A DNA stretch of 64,000 nt from Arthrobacter methylotrophus (GCF_039539965.1 NZ_BAABED010000001.1:1302001-1366000), one strand, 5' to 3'. Positions 26,551 to 35,993 are shown, counted from the first letter of the stretch. A program made the numbers and translations. Notes: generated by a model not told the origin, from the letters alone.

Positions 26551-26567
26551 GTGCGCCGTCAGCGAAC
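26551..26567. promoter_or_regulatory. candidate ClgR-type operator upstream of clpP1
   Basis: The reverse strand reads CGCTGACGGCG, which fits the ClgR half-site pattern CGCYNANRGCG described for actinobacterial clp genes. It is preceded by TGTT, although the 3' flank CAC fits less well. It lies about 115 bases before clpP1. ClgR is the known activator of clpP1P2 in Corynebacterium, Mycobacterium and Streptomyces; binding here is inferred from the motif only. Confidence 0.45.
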
Positions 26568-26678
26568 AGCGCGATTTGGGAGAACAAATCGCCGTGGAAA
26601 ACGGTTAGTGTCCAAGTAGTGAAGATCAGGGATGGCAAGTTCAGCAATGGCCCTGTCACCAGCGAGAGGTAAGTACTT

Positions 26679-27317
26679 ATGTCACAGCAAGCAGGGGCTC
26701 CCAGGATGGCAACCGTCGATCCAGCGGCCCAAGACAATTACATCTACAACCGCCTGCTGAAAGAGCGCATCATCTGGCTCGGATCCGAAGTCCGCGACGA
26801 GAATGCCAACGCGATCTGCTCCCAGCTCCTCCTCCTCTCGGCTGAAGACCCGGAGAAGGACATCTACCTGTACATCAACTCTCCTGGCGGTTCGGTGACC
26901 GCAGGCATGGCTATTTACGACACCATGCAGTTCATTCCGAACGACGTCGTAACCGTTGCCACCGGACTGGCGGCCTCCATGGGCCAGTTCCTTCTCTCTT
27001 CGGGCACCAAGGGCAAGCGGTACGCCACGCCCAACGCCCGCATCCTGATGCACCAGCCTTCCGGCGGTATCGGTGGCACGGCGTCGGACATCAAGATTCA
27101 GGCCGAGTTGATCCTGCACATGAAGAAGGTCATGGCGGAGTTGACCGCCGAACAGACCGGGCAGACCGTCGAGACCATCCTCAAGGACAACGACCGCGAC
27201 AAGTGGTTCACAGCGGTCGACGCGCTCGAGTACGGCTTCTTCGACAAGATCGCCGCACACGCGGGATCGGTCGCCGGCGGCGGCGGAACGGCCAATGCTT
27301 CGAATTCCGAGAAGTAA
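26679..27317 (+). CDS. clpP1: ATP-dependent Clp protease proteolytic subunit 1
   Basis: Serine peptidase subunit of the barrel-shaped Clp protease. 212 residues. The catalytic Ser is in GLAASMGQF, the His in [10 protein letters not shown] and the Asp in DNDRDKWF; the oxyanion strand [18 protein letters not shown] is typical. In actinobacteria ClpP1 and ClpP2 assemble into a mixed double ring, and the two genes here are 36 bases apart. It has a Gly-rich C-terminal tail. ATG 26679 follows GAGAGG. Confidence 0.95.
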   Translation: MSQQAGAPRMATVDPAAQDNYIYNRLLKERIIWLGSEVRDENANAICSQLLLLSAEDPEKDIYLYINSPGGSVTAGMAIYDTMQFIPNDVVTVATGLAASMGQFLLSSGTKGKRYATPNARILMHQPSGGIGGTASDIKIQAELILHMKKVMAELTAEQTGQTVETILKDNDRDKWFTAVDALEYGFFDKIAAHAGSVAGGGGTANASNSEK

Positions 27318-27353
27318 CCGGCACTAAGAAACATTCAGATCAGGAGCAATAAA

Positions 27354-28013
27354 ATGAATTACAACTTTGGATGGTCTGCCGGTAATCTCCCGTCCAGCCG
27401 CTACGTCCTCCCGCAGTTCGAGGAGCGCACCCCCTACGGCTTCAAGCGCCAGGACCCGTACACCAAGCTTTTTGAGGACCGCATCATCTTCCTCGGTGTC
27501 CAGGTTGACGACGCTTCTGCTGACGACATCATGGCCCAGCTATTGGTGCTCGAGTCTACGGACCCGGACCGTGACATCACTCTGTACATCAACTCCCCAG
27601 GTGGCTCGTTCACCGCTATGACCGCGATCTACGACACCATGACGTACATTCGTCCGGAGATCCAGACCGTTTGCCTGGGCCAGGCGGCGAGTGCCGCCGC
27701 TGTTCTGCTTGCGGCCGGTACGCCCGGCAAGCGCCTCGCCTTGCCAAACGCGCGGGTTCTGATCCACCAACCGTCACTGTCTGGCGGCCAGGGCGGACAG
27801 GCTTCCGATCTTGAGATCCAGGCCGCAGAAGTCATGCGTATGCGCTCCTGGCTTGAGGACACGCTGGCCAAGCACTCTGGCCGGACGCCTGAACAGGTCA
27901 ACAACGACATCGAGCGCGACAAGATCCTTACTGCCGCGGAAGCTATGAACTATGGATTGATCGACCAGGTGCTCGATTCCCGCAAGATCAAGCCCCAGGC
28001 GATCGCCAGGTAA
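27354..28013 (+). CDS. clpP2: ATP-dependent Clp protease proteolytic subunit 2
   Basis: Second ClpP, 219 residues, clearly a paralogue of the first. The catalytic Ser is in [11 protein letters not shown] and the His in RVLIHQPSL; the IERDK segment carries the Asp. It lacks the Gly-rich tail of ClpP1 and has a longer N-terminus (start [10 protein letters not shown]). It should pair with ClpP1 in the heterotetradecamer. ATG 27354 follows CAGGAG. clpX lies 184 bases downstream and may share the transcript. Confidence 0.95.
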   Translation: MNYNFGWSAGNLPSSRYVLPQFEERTPYGFKRQDPYTKLFEDRIIFLGVQVDDASADDIMAQLLVLESTDPDRDITLYINSPGGSFTAMTAIYDTMTYIRPEIQTVCLGQAASAAAVLLAAGTPGKRLALPNARVLIHQPSLSGGQGGQASDLEIQAAEVMRMRSWLEDTLAKHSGRTPEQVNNDIERDKILTAAEAMNYGLIDQVLDSRKIKPQAIAR

Positions 28014-28197
28014 CTGGTAAGAATTCGACGCCGGTGCGGTTCAGGAAATATGGACCGCATCGGCGTTCTGGTTCAACCCAAGCAGCCCATTGTGTCCTAC
28101 AGTGGAAGTTGTCATGGTGGCGCCCCCGCTGCGATCCCGCCAATTCGGCGGATTGGTACGGAGCTGCACCACCCGCATGAAACGAAGGGATTCCCAC

Positions 28198-29484
28198 ATG
28201 GCTCGGATTGGCGAGAGCACGGATCTGCTGAAGTGTTCTTTCTGCGGAAAGAGCCAAAAGCAGGTTCGGAAGCTGATTGCCGGGCCCGGCGTATACATCT
28301 GCGACGAGTGCATCGAACTCTGTAACGAGATCATCGAAGAGGAACTCGCGGAAGTATCGGATCTTGGTAGTTTCGAGTTGCCCAAACCGCGGGAGATCTT
28401 CGATTTTCTCCAGGAATACGTCATTGGCCAGGAGCCCGCAAAACGCTCCCTCGCCGTCGCGGTCTACAACCACTACAAGCGCATCCAGGCAGGCCACGCA
28501 CCAAAGACCGGTCTTGGCGAGGGCGGACACCACGAGGACGTGGAGATCGCCAAATCCAATATCCTCCTGATCGGCCCCACTGGCTGCGGCAAGACCTACT
28601 TGGCCCAGACCTTGGCGCGCCGCTTGAACGTACCGTTCGCCGTCGCTGACGCCACAGCCCTGACGGAGGCCGGATACGTGGGCGAAGACGTTGAGAACAT
28701 CTTGCTGAAGCTCATCCAGGCCGCGGACTACGACGTCAAGAAGGCCGAGCAAGGCATCATCTACATCGATGAGATTGATAAGATCTCCCGCAAGAGCGAG
28801 AACCCGTCAATCACGCGTGATGTGTCCGGCGAAGGCGTGCAACAGGCGCTCCTGAAAATCCTGGAAGGCACGGTAGCCTCGGTTCCGCCGCAGGGCGGAC
28901 GCAAGCACCCGCACCAGGAATTCATCCAGATCGACACCACCAACGTGTTGTTCATCGTTGCCGGGGCCTTTGCCGGTTTGGAGGACATCATTGGATCGCG
29001 CTCAGGCCGCAAGGGCATTGGTTTCGGGGCCCCGCTCAATGAGGTCAAGGACAACGTGGACAGTTACGGTGAGGTGATGCCGGAGGATCTGCTCAAGTTT
29101 GGGCTGATTCCTGAGTTCATCGGACGTCTGCCTGTAATCACCACGGTTTCCAACCTTGACCGCTCGGCACTCATCCAAATCCTCTCCAAGCCCAAGAACG
29201 CCCTGATCAAGCAGTACCAGAAGATGTTCCAGCTGGACGGCGTGGAGCTCCTGTTCGACGACGACGCCCTGGATTCGATCGCCGACCAAGCCCTTGAACG
29301 CGGTACCGGCGCCCGTGGCCTGCGGGCCATCATGGAGGAAGTGCTCCTGCCGGTCATGTTCGATCTTCCGAGCCGGGATGACATCGCCAGCGTGGTCATC
29401 ACTGCCGACGCCGTGACCAAGAAGGGCCAGCCCACCATGATCGCGCACGAGGTCGTGGCGAAGCGTCGGAATAAGTCCGCCTAG
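28198..29484 (+). CDS. clpX: Clp protease ATP-binding subunit ClpX
   Basis: AAA+ unfoldase that feeds substrates to ClpP1P2. 428 residues: an N-terminal zinc-binding domain with CSFCGKSQ and CDECIELC, Walker A GPTGCGKT, Walker [10 protein letters not shown], the pore-region sequence [12 protein letters not shown], sensor and the C-terminal [21 protein letters not shown] segment. The tripeptide IGF in [10 protein letters not shown] is the ClpP-docking loop. ATG 28198 follows AAGGGA; the longer frame at 28090 has no ribosome-binding site. Confidence 0.96.
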   Translation: MARIGESTDLLKCSFCGKSQKQVRKLIAGPGVYICDECIELCNEIIEEELAEVSDLGSFELPKPREIFDFLQEYVIGQEPAKRSLAVAVYNHYKRIQAGHAPKTGLGEGGHHEDVEIAKSNILLIGPTGCGKTYLAQTLARRLNVPFAVADATALTEAGYVGEDVENILLKLIQAADYDVKKAEQGIIYIDEIDKISRKSENPSITRDVSGEGVQQALLKILEGTVASVPPQGGRKHPHQEFIQIDTTNVLFIVAGAFAGLEDIIGSRSGRKGIGFGAPLNEVKDNVDSYGEVMPEDLLKFGLIPEFIGRLPVITTVSNLDRSALIQILSKPKNALIKQYQKMFQLDGVELLFDDDALDSIADQALERGTGARGLRAIMEEVLLPVMFDLPSRDDIASVVITADAVTKKGQPTMIAHEVVAKRRNKSA

Positions 29485-29564
29485 CCTGGGGTTTGCATGA
29501 TTGGTGCCGGACCCAGATTCTTCCGGTCAACCGCGCCCCGTACGTGCTATCCAAGGAGTTCCCT

Positions 29565-30179
29565 GTGCCCGCACAGACCGCCAACAAGGTTGATTTCTGG
29601 TTCGATCCCATGTGCCCTTTCGCCTGGGCGACGTCCCGCTGGATTGGCGAAGTGGAAGACGTTCGTGACATCGAGACCACGTGGAACGTCATGAGTCTCT
29701 CCGTCCTCAATGAGGGCCGGGAGCTGCCCGCTGAGTACGCCGAAAAGATGAAGCTGGGTTGGGGCCCTGTCCGCGTCATCATTGCGGCCCGAGACTTGCA
29801 TGGAGACAAATACATCAAGCCGCTCTACGACGCGATGGGTGTCCTGATTCACCACGAAGGCATCAAAGACTTTGCCGAGGTCATCTCCAAGGCACTGGCT
29901 GAAACCGGTCTGCCGGCCGAGTTGGCCCGTTTTGCCGATTCCGAGGAATACGATGTCCAGCTGCGAGCCAGCCACGAAGCGGGTATTTCGCTGGTAGGCC
30001 AGGACGTCGGCACCCCGGTTGTTTCTGTCAACGGCACTGCCTTTTTCGGGCCCGTCCTGACCCGTATTCCGCGTGGCGAGGAGGCCGGCCGAATCTGGGA
30101 TGCCGCGGTGACGCTGGCCGGGTACCCGCATTTCTTCGAGCTCAAGCGCAGCCGCACGGAGAGCCCCGAATTCAACTAG
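29565..30179 (+). CDS. DsbA-fold protein related to mycothiol-dependent nitroreductase Rv2466c
   Basis: 204 residues. The thioredoxin-fold start VDFWFDPMCPFAWATSRW aligns with Rv2466c, but the CPWC active site there is CPFA here, leaving one active-site cysteine. NVMSLSVLNEGRELP, GWGPVRVIIAARD, and GTPVVSVNGTAFFGPVLTRIP (cis-Pro loop) match the family. In mycobacteria the enzyme uses mycothiol; a monothiol mechanism is inferred here. GTG 29565 is placed by AAGGAG seven bases upstream. It follows clpX by 80 bases and may be cotranscribed. Confidence 0.85.
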   Translation: MPAQTANKVDFWFDPMCPFAWATSRWIGEVEDVRDIETTWNVMSLSVLNEGRELPAEYAEKMKLGWGPVRVIIAARDLHGDKYIKPLYDAMGVLIHHEGIKDFAEVISKALAETGLPAELARFADSEEYDVQLRASHEAGISLVGQDVGTPVVSVNGTAFFGPVLTRIPRGEEAGRIWDAAVTLAGYPHFFELKRSRTESPEFN

Positions 30180-30218
30180 CCCGAATCCTCGCAGTCGTTT
30201 GAACCACGCACTGCACGG

Positions 30219-31094
30219 CTATTTCAGGAATCGCGACGTTCTGCGGTCCGCCAAGATCTTTCCGTTTGTCTGGCACCCGGGGCAGTACTGCAAAGCGGTG
30301 TCTGCAAAGGACACTTCGCGGATGGTGGTGCCGCACACCGGGCAGGGCTGGCCCGCTCTTCCATGAACCCGCATGGTGTTCCGCTTGGCGTCTTTGAGCT
30401 CGTTTGAAGCTTTCCCGACCGCGGCGGCGACAGCTGCACCCAAGACCCCCTCGATGGACTCATAGAGGACTTGGGTTGTGTCCCTGTCCAAGGACTTGGA
30501 AATGGCGAAGGGCGAGATTCTGGCGGCGTGGAGGATTTCATCGCTATATGCGTTGCCGATACCCGCGATGACGCTTTGGCTCCGAAGCAGTCCCTTGATC
30601 TGGTGCGAGCTGCCGGCAAGGATCCCAGCCAAAGTCTCTGCCGTGAATTCGGGGCTAAGGGGGTCCGGGCCGAGCGCCGCGATGCCAGGGACGTCGAGGG
30701 GGCTCCGGACCACGTAGATGGCGAGGCTCTTCTTCGTTCCGGCCTCGGTCAGGTCCACCCCCACGTGCGTTGAGCCCTCGCCCTTGGTGAAGCTTAGCCT
30801 CGCCGCGATATTGCTGCCACCCATCCGCAAATGGGTCTGCGAGGGTTGCTCTGTATAGCGCAACCAGCCGGCCTTGGCGAGGTGGAAAATGAATTGGATC
30901 CCCTCGGCGTCGAGACTGACGAACTTTCCGAAACGCTCCACCCCGACGATTTTCCGGCCCTCCAAGGCCGCGTAGGGCGGATCCGCCGTCTTGAGCACGG
31001 CGAAGGAGGCGATCTGGATCTTCGTCAGTTCGGCGCCGAGAAGATTCCTGCCCAGGAAGGCAGCTAGCCCGGCTACTTCGGGAAGTTCTGGCAT
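30219..31094 (-). CDS. Fpg-family DNA formamidopyrimidine glycosylase-like protein
   Basis: 291 residues. MPELPEVAG gives the Pro1 nucleophile and the Glu2 of Fpg proper; QSVIAGIGNAYSDEILHAA is the helix-2-turn-helix and CPVCGTTI...YCPGC the zinc finger. The strand HLAKAGWLRY and the loop LDVPGIAALGPDPL match this actinobacterial branch. It would act on oxidised purines or abasic sites; whether it is the main Fpg (MutM) or a paralogue cannot be told here. It is convergent with the DsbA-fold gene and lies 433 bases downstream of valS on the same strand. Confidence 0.9.
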   Translation of the reverse strand: MPELPEVAGLAAFLGRNLLGAELTKIQIASFAVLKTADPPYAALEGRKIVGVERFGKFVSLDAEGIQFIFHLAKAGWLRYTEQPSQTHLRMGGSNIAARLSFTKGEGSTHVGVDLTEAGTKKSLAIYVVRSPLDVPGIAALGPDPLSPEFTAETLAGILAGSSHQIKGLLRSQSVIAGIGNAYSDEILHAARISPFAISKSLDRDTTQVLYESIEGVLGAAVAAAVGKASNELKDAKRNTMRVHGRAGQPCPVCGTTIREVSFADTALQYCPGCQTNGKILADRRTSRFLK

Positions 31095-31389
31095 AGCAAC
31101 ACTGTGCCACAAAGCATCGAATGGCCAGAACCTTGGGACACGTCAAACAGTCCGTTTCGACGTCCAGAATTACATGCCAGTAGTTCTTGAAGAGGGCTTG
31201 TGCTTGCTGGGGAGCGGGTCAAGAATAGTACTTACCCACTTCGAAAGAAGAGGGACACGGAAACCAAAGATTCAGTGATATGTGTCTGACGCAGCCTTCG
31301 GCAAAGTTGGATTCAAGCTACCAGTGACGAGGTAGGAAGACCTGAAAGTCGGAGGATTCCGCCAGACTGTCAGTCGTCACCGGACAGCC

Positions 31390-31433
31390 GAAAAGTCGAA
31401 GCCCCACCAACGGCTAAACGCTGATGGGGCTTC
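31390..31433 (-). terminator. probable terminator of valS
   Basis: GAAGCCCCA (31398-31406) pairs with TGGGGCTTC (31425-31433). Read on the minus strand the hairpin is followed by GACTTTT. The loop is long (18 bases), so it is weaker than others in the window. On the plus strand it is followed by CCCCTTTG and could also end a transcript there. Confidence 0.6.
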
Positions 31434-31439
31434 CCCTTT

Positions 31440-31502
31440 GCCCGAAAGCTTCCAAGCACTGCCCGAAAGCTTCCAAGCACTGCCCGAAAGCGTCCAGGCA
31501 CC
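31440..31502 (+). repeat. three tandem 21-bp repeats downstream of valS
   Basis: Units 31440-31460 and 31461-31481 are identical (GCCCGAAAGCTTCCAAGCACT). Unit 31482-31502 has three changes, and a fourth partial unit starts at 31503 with GCCCGGA. They end 25 bases before the valS stop. Confidence 0.88.
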
Positions 31503-31527
31503 GCCCGGATACTTCGGGTCTTCGAGG

Positions 31528-34149
31528 CTATGCCTGAGCGGGCTCCTCGGCAGGTGCCAGGACCACGTCGCTCACCGTGAGTTCGCCGTCAGCGGCCACC
31601 AGTGAGATCTCCTGCGCGTTGGCTGCGGCCTTCAGATCGCCCAGGCCGGCTTGCAGCTGTGCAACAAAGGACTCTCCCGCGCTGATCGTGGCCCGGAGGA
31701 CTTCCGTGCGCTGCTTGACCTTTGCCTCGGACTTGGCCTTGCGGATGCCGCTGAGGGCGATGCCGACGGTGCCCAGCAGTGTGGTGTCGCCGTCGACGAT
31801 CTCCACGGCTGCCGGCCACGCCGAACGGTGGACGGAACCGGCACGCCACCAGCTCCAGACCTCTTCTGTGGCGAAAGGCAGGAACGGTGCGAACAGGCGC
31901 AACAGCGCATCCAGTGTGGTGGCGAGGGCCGCGAGCACAGAGGCTTGCTCCGTTTCGCCGGCAGCACCGTAAGCACGGTCCTTGATGAGCTCCACGTAGT
32001 CGTCAGTGAACTGCCAGAAGAAGGATTCCGTGATCTGCAGTGCGCGGGCGTAGTCGTAGTTCGCGAACGCCTGGGTGGATTGTGCCACGACGTCGGCCAG
32101 CTGCGCCAACAATGCCCGGTCCAAGGGGTTGCTCAGGACGGACAGGTCCGCGCCGACAACGGAGTTTTCCGTGGCACCCAGGTTCAGCACGAATTTCGAG
32201 GCGTTGAGCAGTTTGATCGCCAGTCGGCGGCCGATCTTCATCTGGGCAATCTCGTAGGCAGTGTCCGCGCCGAGCTTGGCGGAGGCGGCCCAGTAACGGA
32301 CCGCATCGGAGCCGAATTCGTTCAGGACATCGGTCGGAACAACCACGTTGCCCTTGGATTTGGACATTTTCTTGCGGTCCGGGTCCAGGATCCAGCCCGA
32401 AATGGCGGCGTGTTTCCACGGTGCGCTGTCCTGCAAGGCGTCTGCCCGCACAGCGGAGGAGAAGAGCCAGGTACGGATGATGTCGTGGCCCTGCGGACGG
32501 AGGTCAAAGGGATAGACCTTGCCGAACAATTCCTCGTCACGGCTCCAGCCGCCCACGATCTGCGGGGTGAGTGAAGACGTGGCCCAGGTATCCAGGACGT
32601 CGGCGTCGCCGATGAAGCCGTTGGGTTGCTCGCGCTGGGACTCGTCGAAGCCCGGCGCCGCGTCAGCGGCGGGGTCCACGGGCAGGGACTCGTCGGACGG
32701 CAGGATCGGGTTGGCGTAGTCCGGGTTGCCTTGGGCGTCCAGCGGGTACCAGACGGGGATCGGAACGCCGAAGAAGCGCTGGCGTGAAACAAGCCAGTCG
32801 CCGTTCAGGCCCGAAATCCAGTTCTCGTAGCGGGAGCGCATGAACGACGGGTGGAACTCGATCTCGTGTCCACGCGCGATCAACCGTTCGCGGCGGTCTT
32901 CGTCCCGTCCGCCATTGCGGATGTACCACTGCCGCGATGTGACAACTTCAAGGGGCTTGTCGCCCTTTTCGAAGAAGTTCACCGGGTGGGTGATCTTCTT
33001 TGGCTCGCCATCCAGCAAGCCGGCGGCGTTAAGAAGCTCCACCACGGTCTCCTTGGCAGAGAACGCCGTCTTGCCGGCGATCGCTGCGTAGGCTTCCTTG
33101 CCGGCGTCGGTGGTGATCCACTCCGGTGTCTCAGCGATGATGCGGCCGTCGCGGCCCATGATGGCGCGGGTGGGCAACTGCAGCTCGCGCCACCAGGTGA
33201 CGTCGGTCAGATCGCCGAAGGTGCAGACCATGGCGATGCCGGAGCCCTTGTCCGCCTTGGCGAGCGGATGGGCTTTGACCTCGAGCTCGACGTCGAACAG
33301 GGGAGACTTCACGGTCTTGCCGAACAGCGGCAGGTAGCGCTCGTCGTCGGGGTTTGCCACCAGCGCCGCGCAGGCGGCGAGCAGTTCCGGACGCGTGGTC
33401 TCGATAAAGATCTTCTCACCGTCAGCGGTGAAGAAGGGGTAGCGGTAGTACGCTCCGGCAACCTCTCGGTCCTCTAGCTCGGCCTGCGCGACGGCAGTCC
33501 GGAAGGTCACGTCCCAGAGAGTGGGAGCTTCGGCCATGTAGGCGTCCCCGGCGTTCAGGTTCGCGAGGAAGGCGCGCTGGGAGACTGCTCGGGACGTGTC
33601 GTCGATAGTGCGGTAGGTCAGGTCCCAATCTACCGACAGGCCGAGGGTCTGGAACAGGTTCTCGAAGACCTTCTCGTCCTCCACGGCGAGTTCCTCGCAC
33701 AATTCGATGAAGTTCTGGCGGGAGACGACGTCGAAGTCCCGCTGGTTCTTCGCGGGCTGTGCCGGCGGGCGGTAGTCGGAGTTGTAGGGAATGGCGGGAT
33801 CGCAGCGGACGCCGTAATAATTCTGGACGCGACGCTCGGTGGGCAGGCCGTTGTCGTCCCAGCCCATCGGGTAGAAGACGTTCTTGCCGGTCATTCGCAT
33901 GTAGCGGGCCTGGACATCCGTCTGCGTGAACGAGAACATGTGGCCCACGTGGAGCGAACCGGATGCGGTTGGCGGGGGAGTGTCGATCGAATAGACCTGC
34001 TCCCGGGTGGTGTCCGGGTTGAACTTGTAGGTTCCTTCGTCCAGCCAACGCTGCGTAAGGGCAGCCTCGAGGCCCTCAAGGGCCGGCTTGTCGGGAACGT
34101 TGATGGGGGCGGTGGCGGGCGTGTCTGTACCCTGCGTTGATTCAGCCAT
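31528..34149 (-). CDS. valS: valine-tRNA ligase
   Basis: Class I aminoacyl-tRNA synthetase, cytoplasmic. 873 residues. The HIGH motif is seen as HVGH in SGSLHVGHMFSF and the KMSKS motif in KKMSKSKGN. The CP1 editing domain lies between (FIETTRPELLAACAALVANP onward). The anticodon-binding domain and a short C-terminal coiled coil (GIRKAKSEAKVKQR) follow. Its closest type is the actinobacterial ValS that keeps SGSLHVGH and WYIRNGGRDEDRRE. ATG 34149 begins the sequence MAESTQG. No T-box is visible upstream. Confidence 0.96.
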   Translation of the reverse strand: MAESTQGTDTPATAPINVPDKPALEGLEAALTQRWLDEGTYKFNPDTTREQVYSIDTPPPTASGSLHVGHMFSFTQTDVQARYMRMTGKNVFYPMGWDDNGLPTERRVQNYYGVRCDPAIPYNSDYRPPAQPAKNQRDFDVVSRQNFIELCEELAVEDEKVFENLFQTLGLSVDWDLTYRTIDDTSRAVSQRAFLANLNAGDAYMAEAPTLWDVTFRTAVAQAELEDREVAGAYYRYPFFTADGEKIFIETTRPELLAACAALVANPDDERYLPLFGKTVKSPLFDVELEVKAHPLAKADKGSGIAMVCTFGDLTDVTWWRELQLPTRAIMGRDGRIIAETPEWITTDAGKEAYAAIAGKTAFSAKETVVELLNAAGLLDGEPKKITHPVNFFEKGDKPLEVVTSRQWYIRNGGRDEDRRERLIARGHEIEFHPSFMRSRYENWISGLNGDWLVSRQRFFGVPIPVWYPLDAQGNPDYANPILPSDESLPVDPAADAAPGFDESQREQPNGFIGDADVLDTWATSSLTPQIVGGWSRDEELFGKVYPFDLRPQGHDIIRTWLFSSAVRADALQDSAPWKHAAISGWILDPDRKKMSKSKGNVVVPTDVLNEFGSDAVRYWAASAKLGADTAYEIAQMKIGRRLAIKLLNASKFVLNLGATENSVVGADLSVLSNPLDRALLAQLADVVAQSTQAFANYDYARALQITESFFWQFTDDYVELIKDRAYGAAGETEQASVLAALATTLDALLRLFAPFLPFATEEVWSWWRAGSVHRSAWPAAVEIVDGDTTLLGTVGIALSGIRKAKSEAKVKQRTEVLRATISAGESFVAQLQAGLGDLKAAANAQEISLVAADGELTVSDVVLAPAEEPAQA

Positions 34150-34212
34150 GCGCCAATTGTTTCATGGCCCCCTTTGTTCCGCGGCACGCGGGCGTGCAGT
34201 AGCATGCGGCTC

Positions 34213-34590
34213 ATGGCGGAACTCAAAGATGTTTTGGTGATCAAGCGCATCTACGACGAGGCGGACGACGGCGACGGTTACCGGGTTCTCGTGGACCGGC
34301 TCTGGCCGCGGGGAGTGTCCAAAGAACGCGCCCGTTTGGATCTCTGGCTGAAGGACATCGCCCCGTCGCCGCCGTTGCGGACGGAATTTGCGCACATGCA
34401 GGAGCGGTTCGAGCACTTCCGCCACGCGTACGAAGCCGAGCTGGAACAGAATCCCGCCGTCGAACAGTTGCTGGAACTGGCCACCGGAAAGCAGCGTGTG
34501 ACGCTGCTCTACGGAGCCAGGGATCCGGAGACCAACCACGCCCGCGTGCTGCTGGAGTTCCTGCTGGGCGGCGGAGCGGCGGGCACATGA
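34213..34590 (+). CDS. DUF488 family protein
   Basis: 125 residues. IKRIYDEADDGDGYRVLVDRLWPRGVSKE is characteristic of the short DUF488 group, with LDLWLKDIAPSPPLR and VTLLYGARDPETNHA towards the C-terminus. The function is unknown; a cysteine-free fold with conserved Asp, Arg and Trp suggests a small-molecule or nucleotide-related enzyme. ATG 34213 is chosen over 34204. Its stop overlaps the methyltransferase start (ATGA), so the two are translationally coupled. It is divergent from valS. Confidence 0.85.
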   Translation: MAELKDVLVIKRIYDEADDGDGYRVLVDRLWPRGVSKERARLDLWLKDIAPSPPLRTEFAHMQERFEHFRHAYEAELEQNPAVEQLLELATGKQRVTLLYGARDPETNHARVLLEFLLGGGAAGT

Positions 34591-35225
34591 CCTCTCAGCA
34601 TCCGCGCTTTGCGCGGGCTTATGCCCGGGCGGTACCCGCAATCAACCAGCGCGGCGGAACTGAGCACCGGCGCAGTTTGCTGGCTGGCCTGCGGGGCCGG
34701 GTCATCGAGATCGGTGCTGGCGAGGGCTCGTCGTTCGGTCTGTACCCGGCCACGGTGGAACGCGTCCTCGGTATTGAACCCGATGACTACTTGAGGGGGC
34801 TTGCTGCGGCGAAGGCGAAGTTTGCCGACATCCCCGTGACGGTTGTTCCCGGCGCCGCCGAGAACATTCCGGCGGCAGATGGTGAGGCGGACGCCGTCGT
34901 GGTCAGCCTGGTCCTGTGCAGCGTCGTCAACCAGGCCACGGCCTTGGCCGAAATCCGTCGGGTGCTTCGTCCCGGCGGAACTTTGGCGTTCTACGAACAT
35001 GTCCGCTCCAACCGGAGGGTGTTCGCCGTCGTCGAGGATTTGCTCACTCCGGCCTGGGAGCGCGTGGCCGGCGGCTGCCATCCGAACCGCGAGACCCTTC
35101 AGGAGATCTCAGCGGCCGGCTTTCAGGTCCTGGACGCTAAGCGTTTCGGGTTCTCTGCCGGGCCATTGTCGCCGCCGATCGCCCACATCCTTGGCCGTGC
35201 GATGTCTCCTGCTGAACCGCGTTAG
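34587..35225 (+). CDS. class I SAM-dependent methyltransferase
   Basis: 212 residues. The SAM-binding motif I is VIEIGAGEGSSFGLYP, with the acidic ribose-binding residue in VLGIEPDD. VVVSLVLCSV is motif II/III and RRVLRPGGTLAFYEHV motif IV, as in the UbiE/COQ5-like group. Small molecules or lipids are likely targets, but the substrate is not evident. The ATGA overlap with the DUF488 gene and a 9-base gap to the SDR gene suggest a three-gene operon. Confidence 0.88.
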   Translation: MTSQHPRFARAYARAVPAINQRGGTEHRRSLLAGLRGRVIEIGAGEGSSFGLYPATVERVLGIEPDDYLRGLAAAKAKFADIPVTVVPGAAENIPAADGEADAVVVSLVLCSVVNQATALAEIRRVLRPGGTLAFYEHVRSNRRVFAVVEDLLTPAWERVAGGCHPNRETLQEISAAGFQVLDAKRFGFSAGPLSPPIAHILGRAMSPAEPR

Positions 35226-35234
35226 GGTGGTGCC

Positions 35235-35993
35235 ATGACTGAGGAAGCACAGACGAAGACCGCAGTAGTTACCGGCGCCAGCACGGGAATCGGCGAAGCC
35301 ACGGTGCGGGCCCTCACCGCAGACGGCTGGAAAGTATTCGCCGTCGCCCGCCGTGCGGAGCGGCTCGCGGCACTCGGCGCGCAGACCGGCTCCGTGCCGT
35401 TCGCAGCAGATATCACCGACGACGACGACGTGGCCGCCTTGCTTTCTGCCGTTACCCAGGCCGGGGGAGCGGACACCCTCATCAACATTGCCGGCGGCGC
35501 ACGTGGCGCAGACACCGTGGCGAATGCGCAGAGCGAAGACTGGGACTGGATGTACCAAGTCAACGTCCTCGGCACCCTGAAGCTGACCCGTGCCTTCCTG
35601 CCGATGCTTCGGGCCCACGGCGAGGGAACCGTTCTGAACCTGACCTCGACGGCGGGATTCACGGCCTACGAGGGCGGCGGCGGATACAACGCGGCCAAAT
35701 TTGCCCAGCACGGAATGACGGGCGCCTTGCGCTTGGAGGAAGCCGAGAACAACATCCGCGTGATCGAGGTGGCGCCCGGACTCGTCCGTACCGAGGAATT
35801 CGCGCTCAACCGCCTCGGCGATGCCGATGCGGCCGCCAAGGTGTACGCCGGGGTCGAGAAGCCACTCACCGCGGAGGACGTCGCCGACGTCGTCAAGTAC
35901 GCGGTCTCGCTGCCGCACCACATCAATCTGGACGAGATCATTATCCGTCCGGTGGCGCAGGCCGCCACCCATAAGCTGATCCGCAAGGGCTAG
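35235..35993 (+). CDS. short-chain dehydrogenase/reductase
   Basis: 252 residues, classical SDR. The cofactor motif TGASTGIG is at residues 14-21; the basic residues after it (VARRAER) favour NADP. The structural NIAGG motif, the catalytic Ser in NLTSTAGF and YNAAK (Tyr and Lys) are present. The C-terminal VAPGLVRTEEF and the closing IIIRPVAQ resemble SDRs acting on alcohols or amino-acid derivatives (YdfG-like). The substrate is unknown. It is cotranscribed with the methyltransferase gene by spacing. Confidence 0.9.
   Translation: MTEEAQTKTAVVTGASTGIGEATVRALTADGWKVFAVARRAERLAALGAQTGSVPFAADITDDDDVAALLSAVTQAGGADTLINIAGGARGADTVANAQSEDWDWMYQVNVLGTLKLTRAFLPMLRAHGEGTVLNLTSTAGFTAYEGGGGYNAAKFAQHGMTGALRLEEAENNIRVIEVAPGLVRTEEFALNRLGDADAAAKVYAGVEKPLTAEDVADVVKYAVSLPHHINLDEIIIRPVAQAATHKLIRKG

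Larger units (their letters stand above)
31095..31527. other. 433-nt spacer between valS and fpg
   Basis: No open frame here resembles a protein. It contains three tandem 21-bp units at 31440-31502, a terminator-like hairpin at 31398-31433, and a promoter-like pair on the plus strand (TTGTGC 31198-31203, 17 bases, AAGAAT 31221-31226). The middle part (about 31130-31380) is less GC-rich than the genes around it. The fpg promoter should also lie here on the minus strand. Confidence 0.7.
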
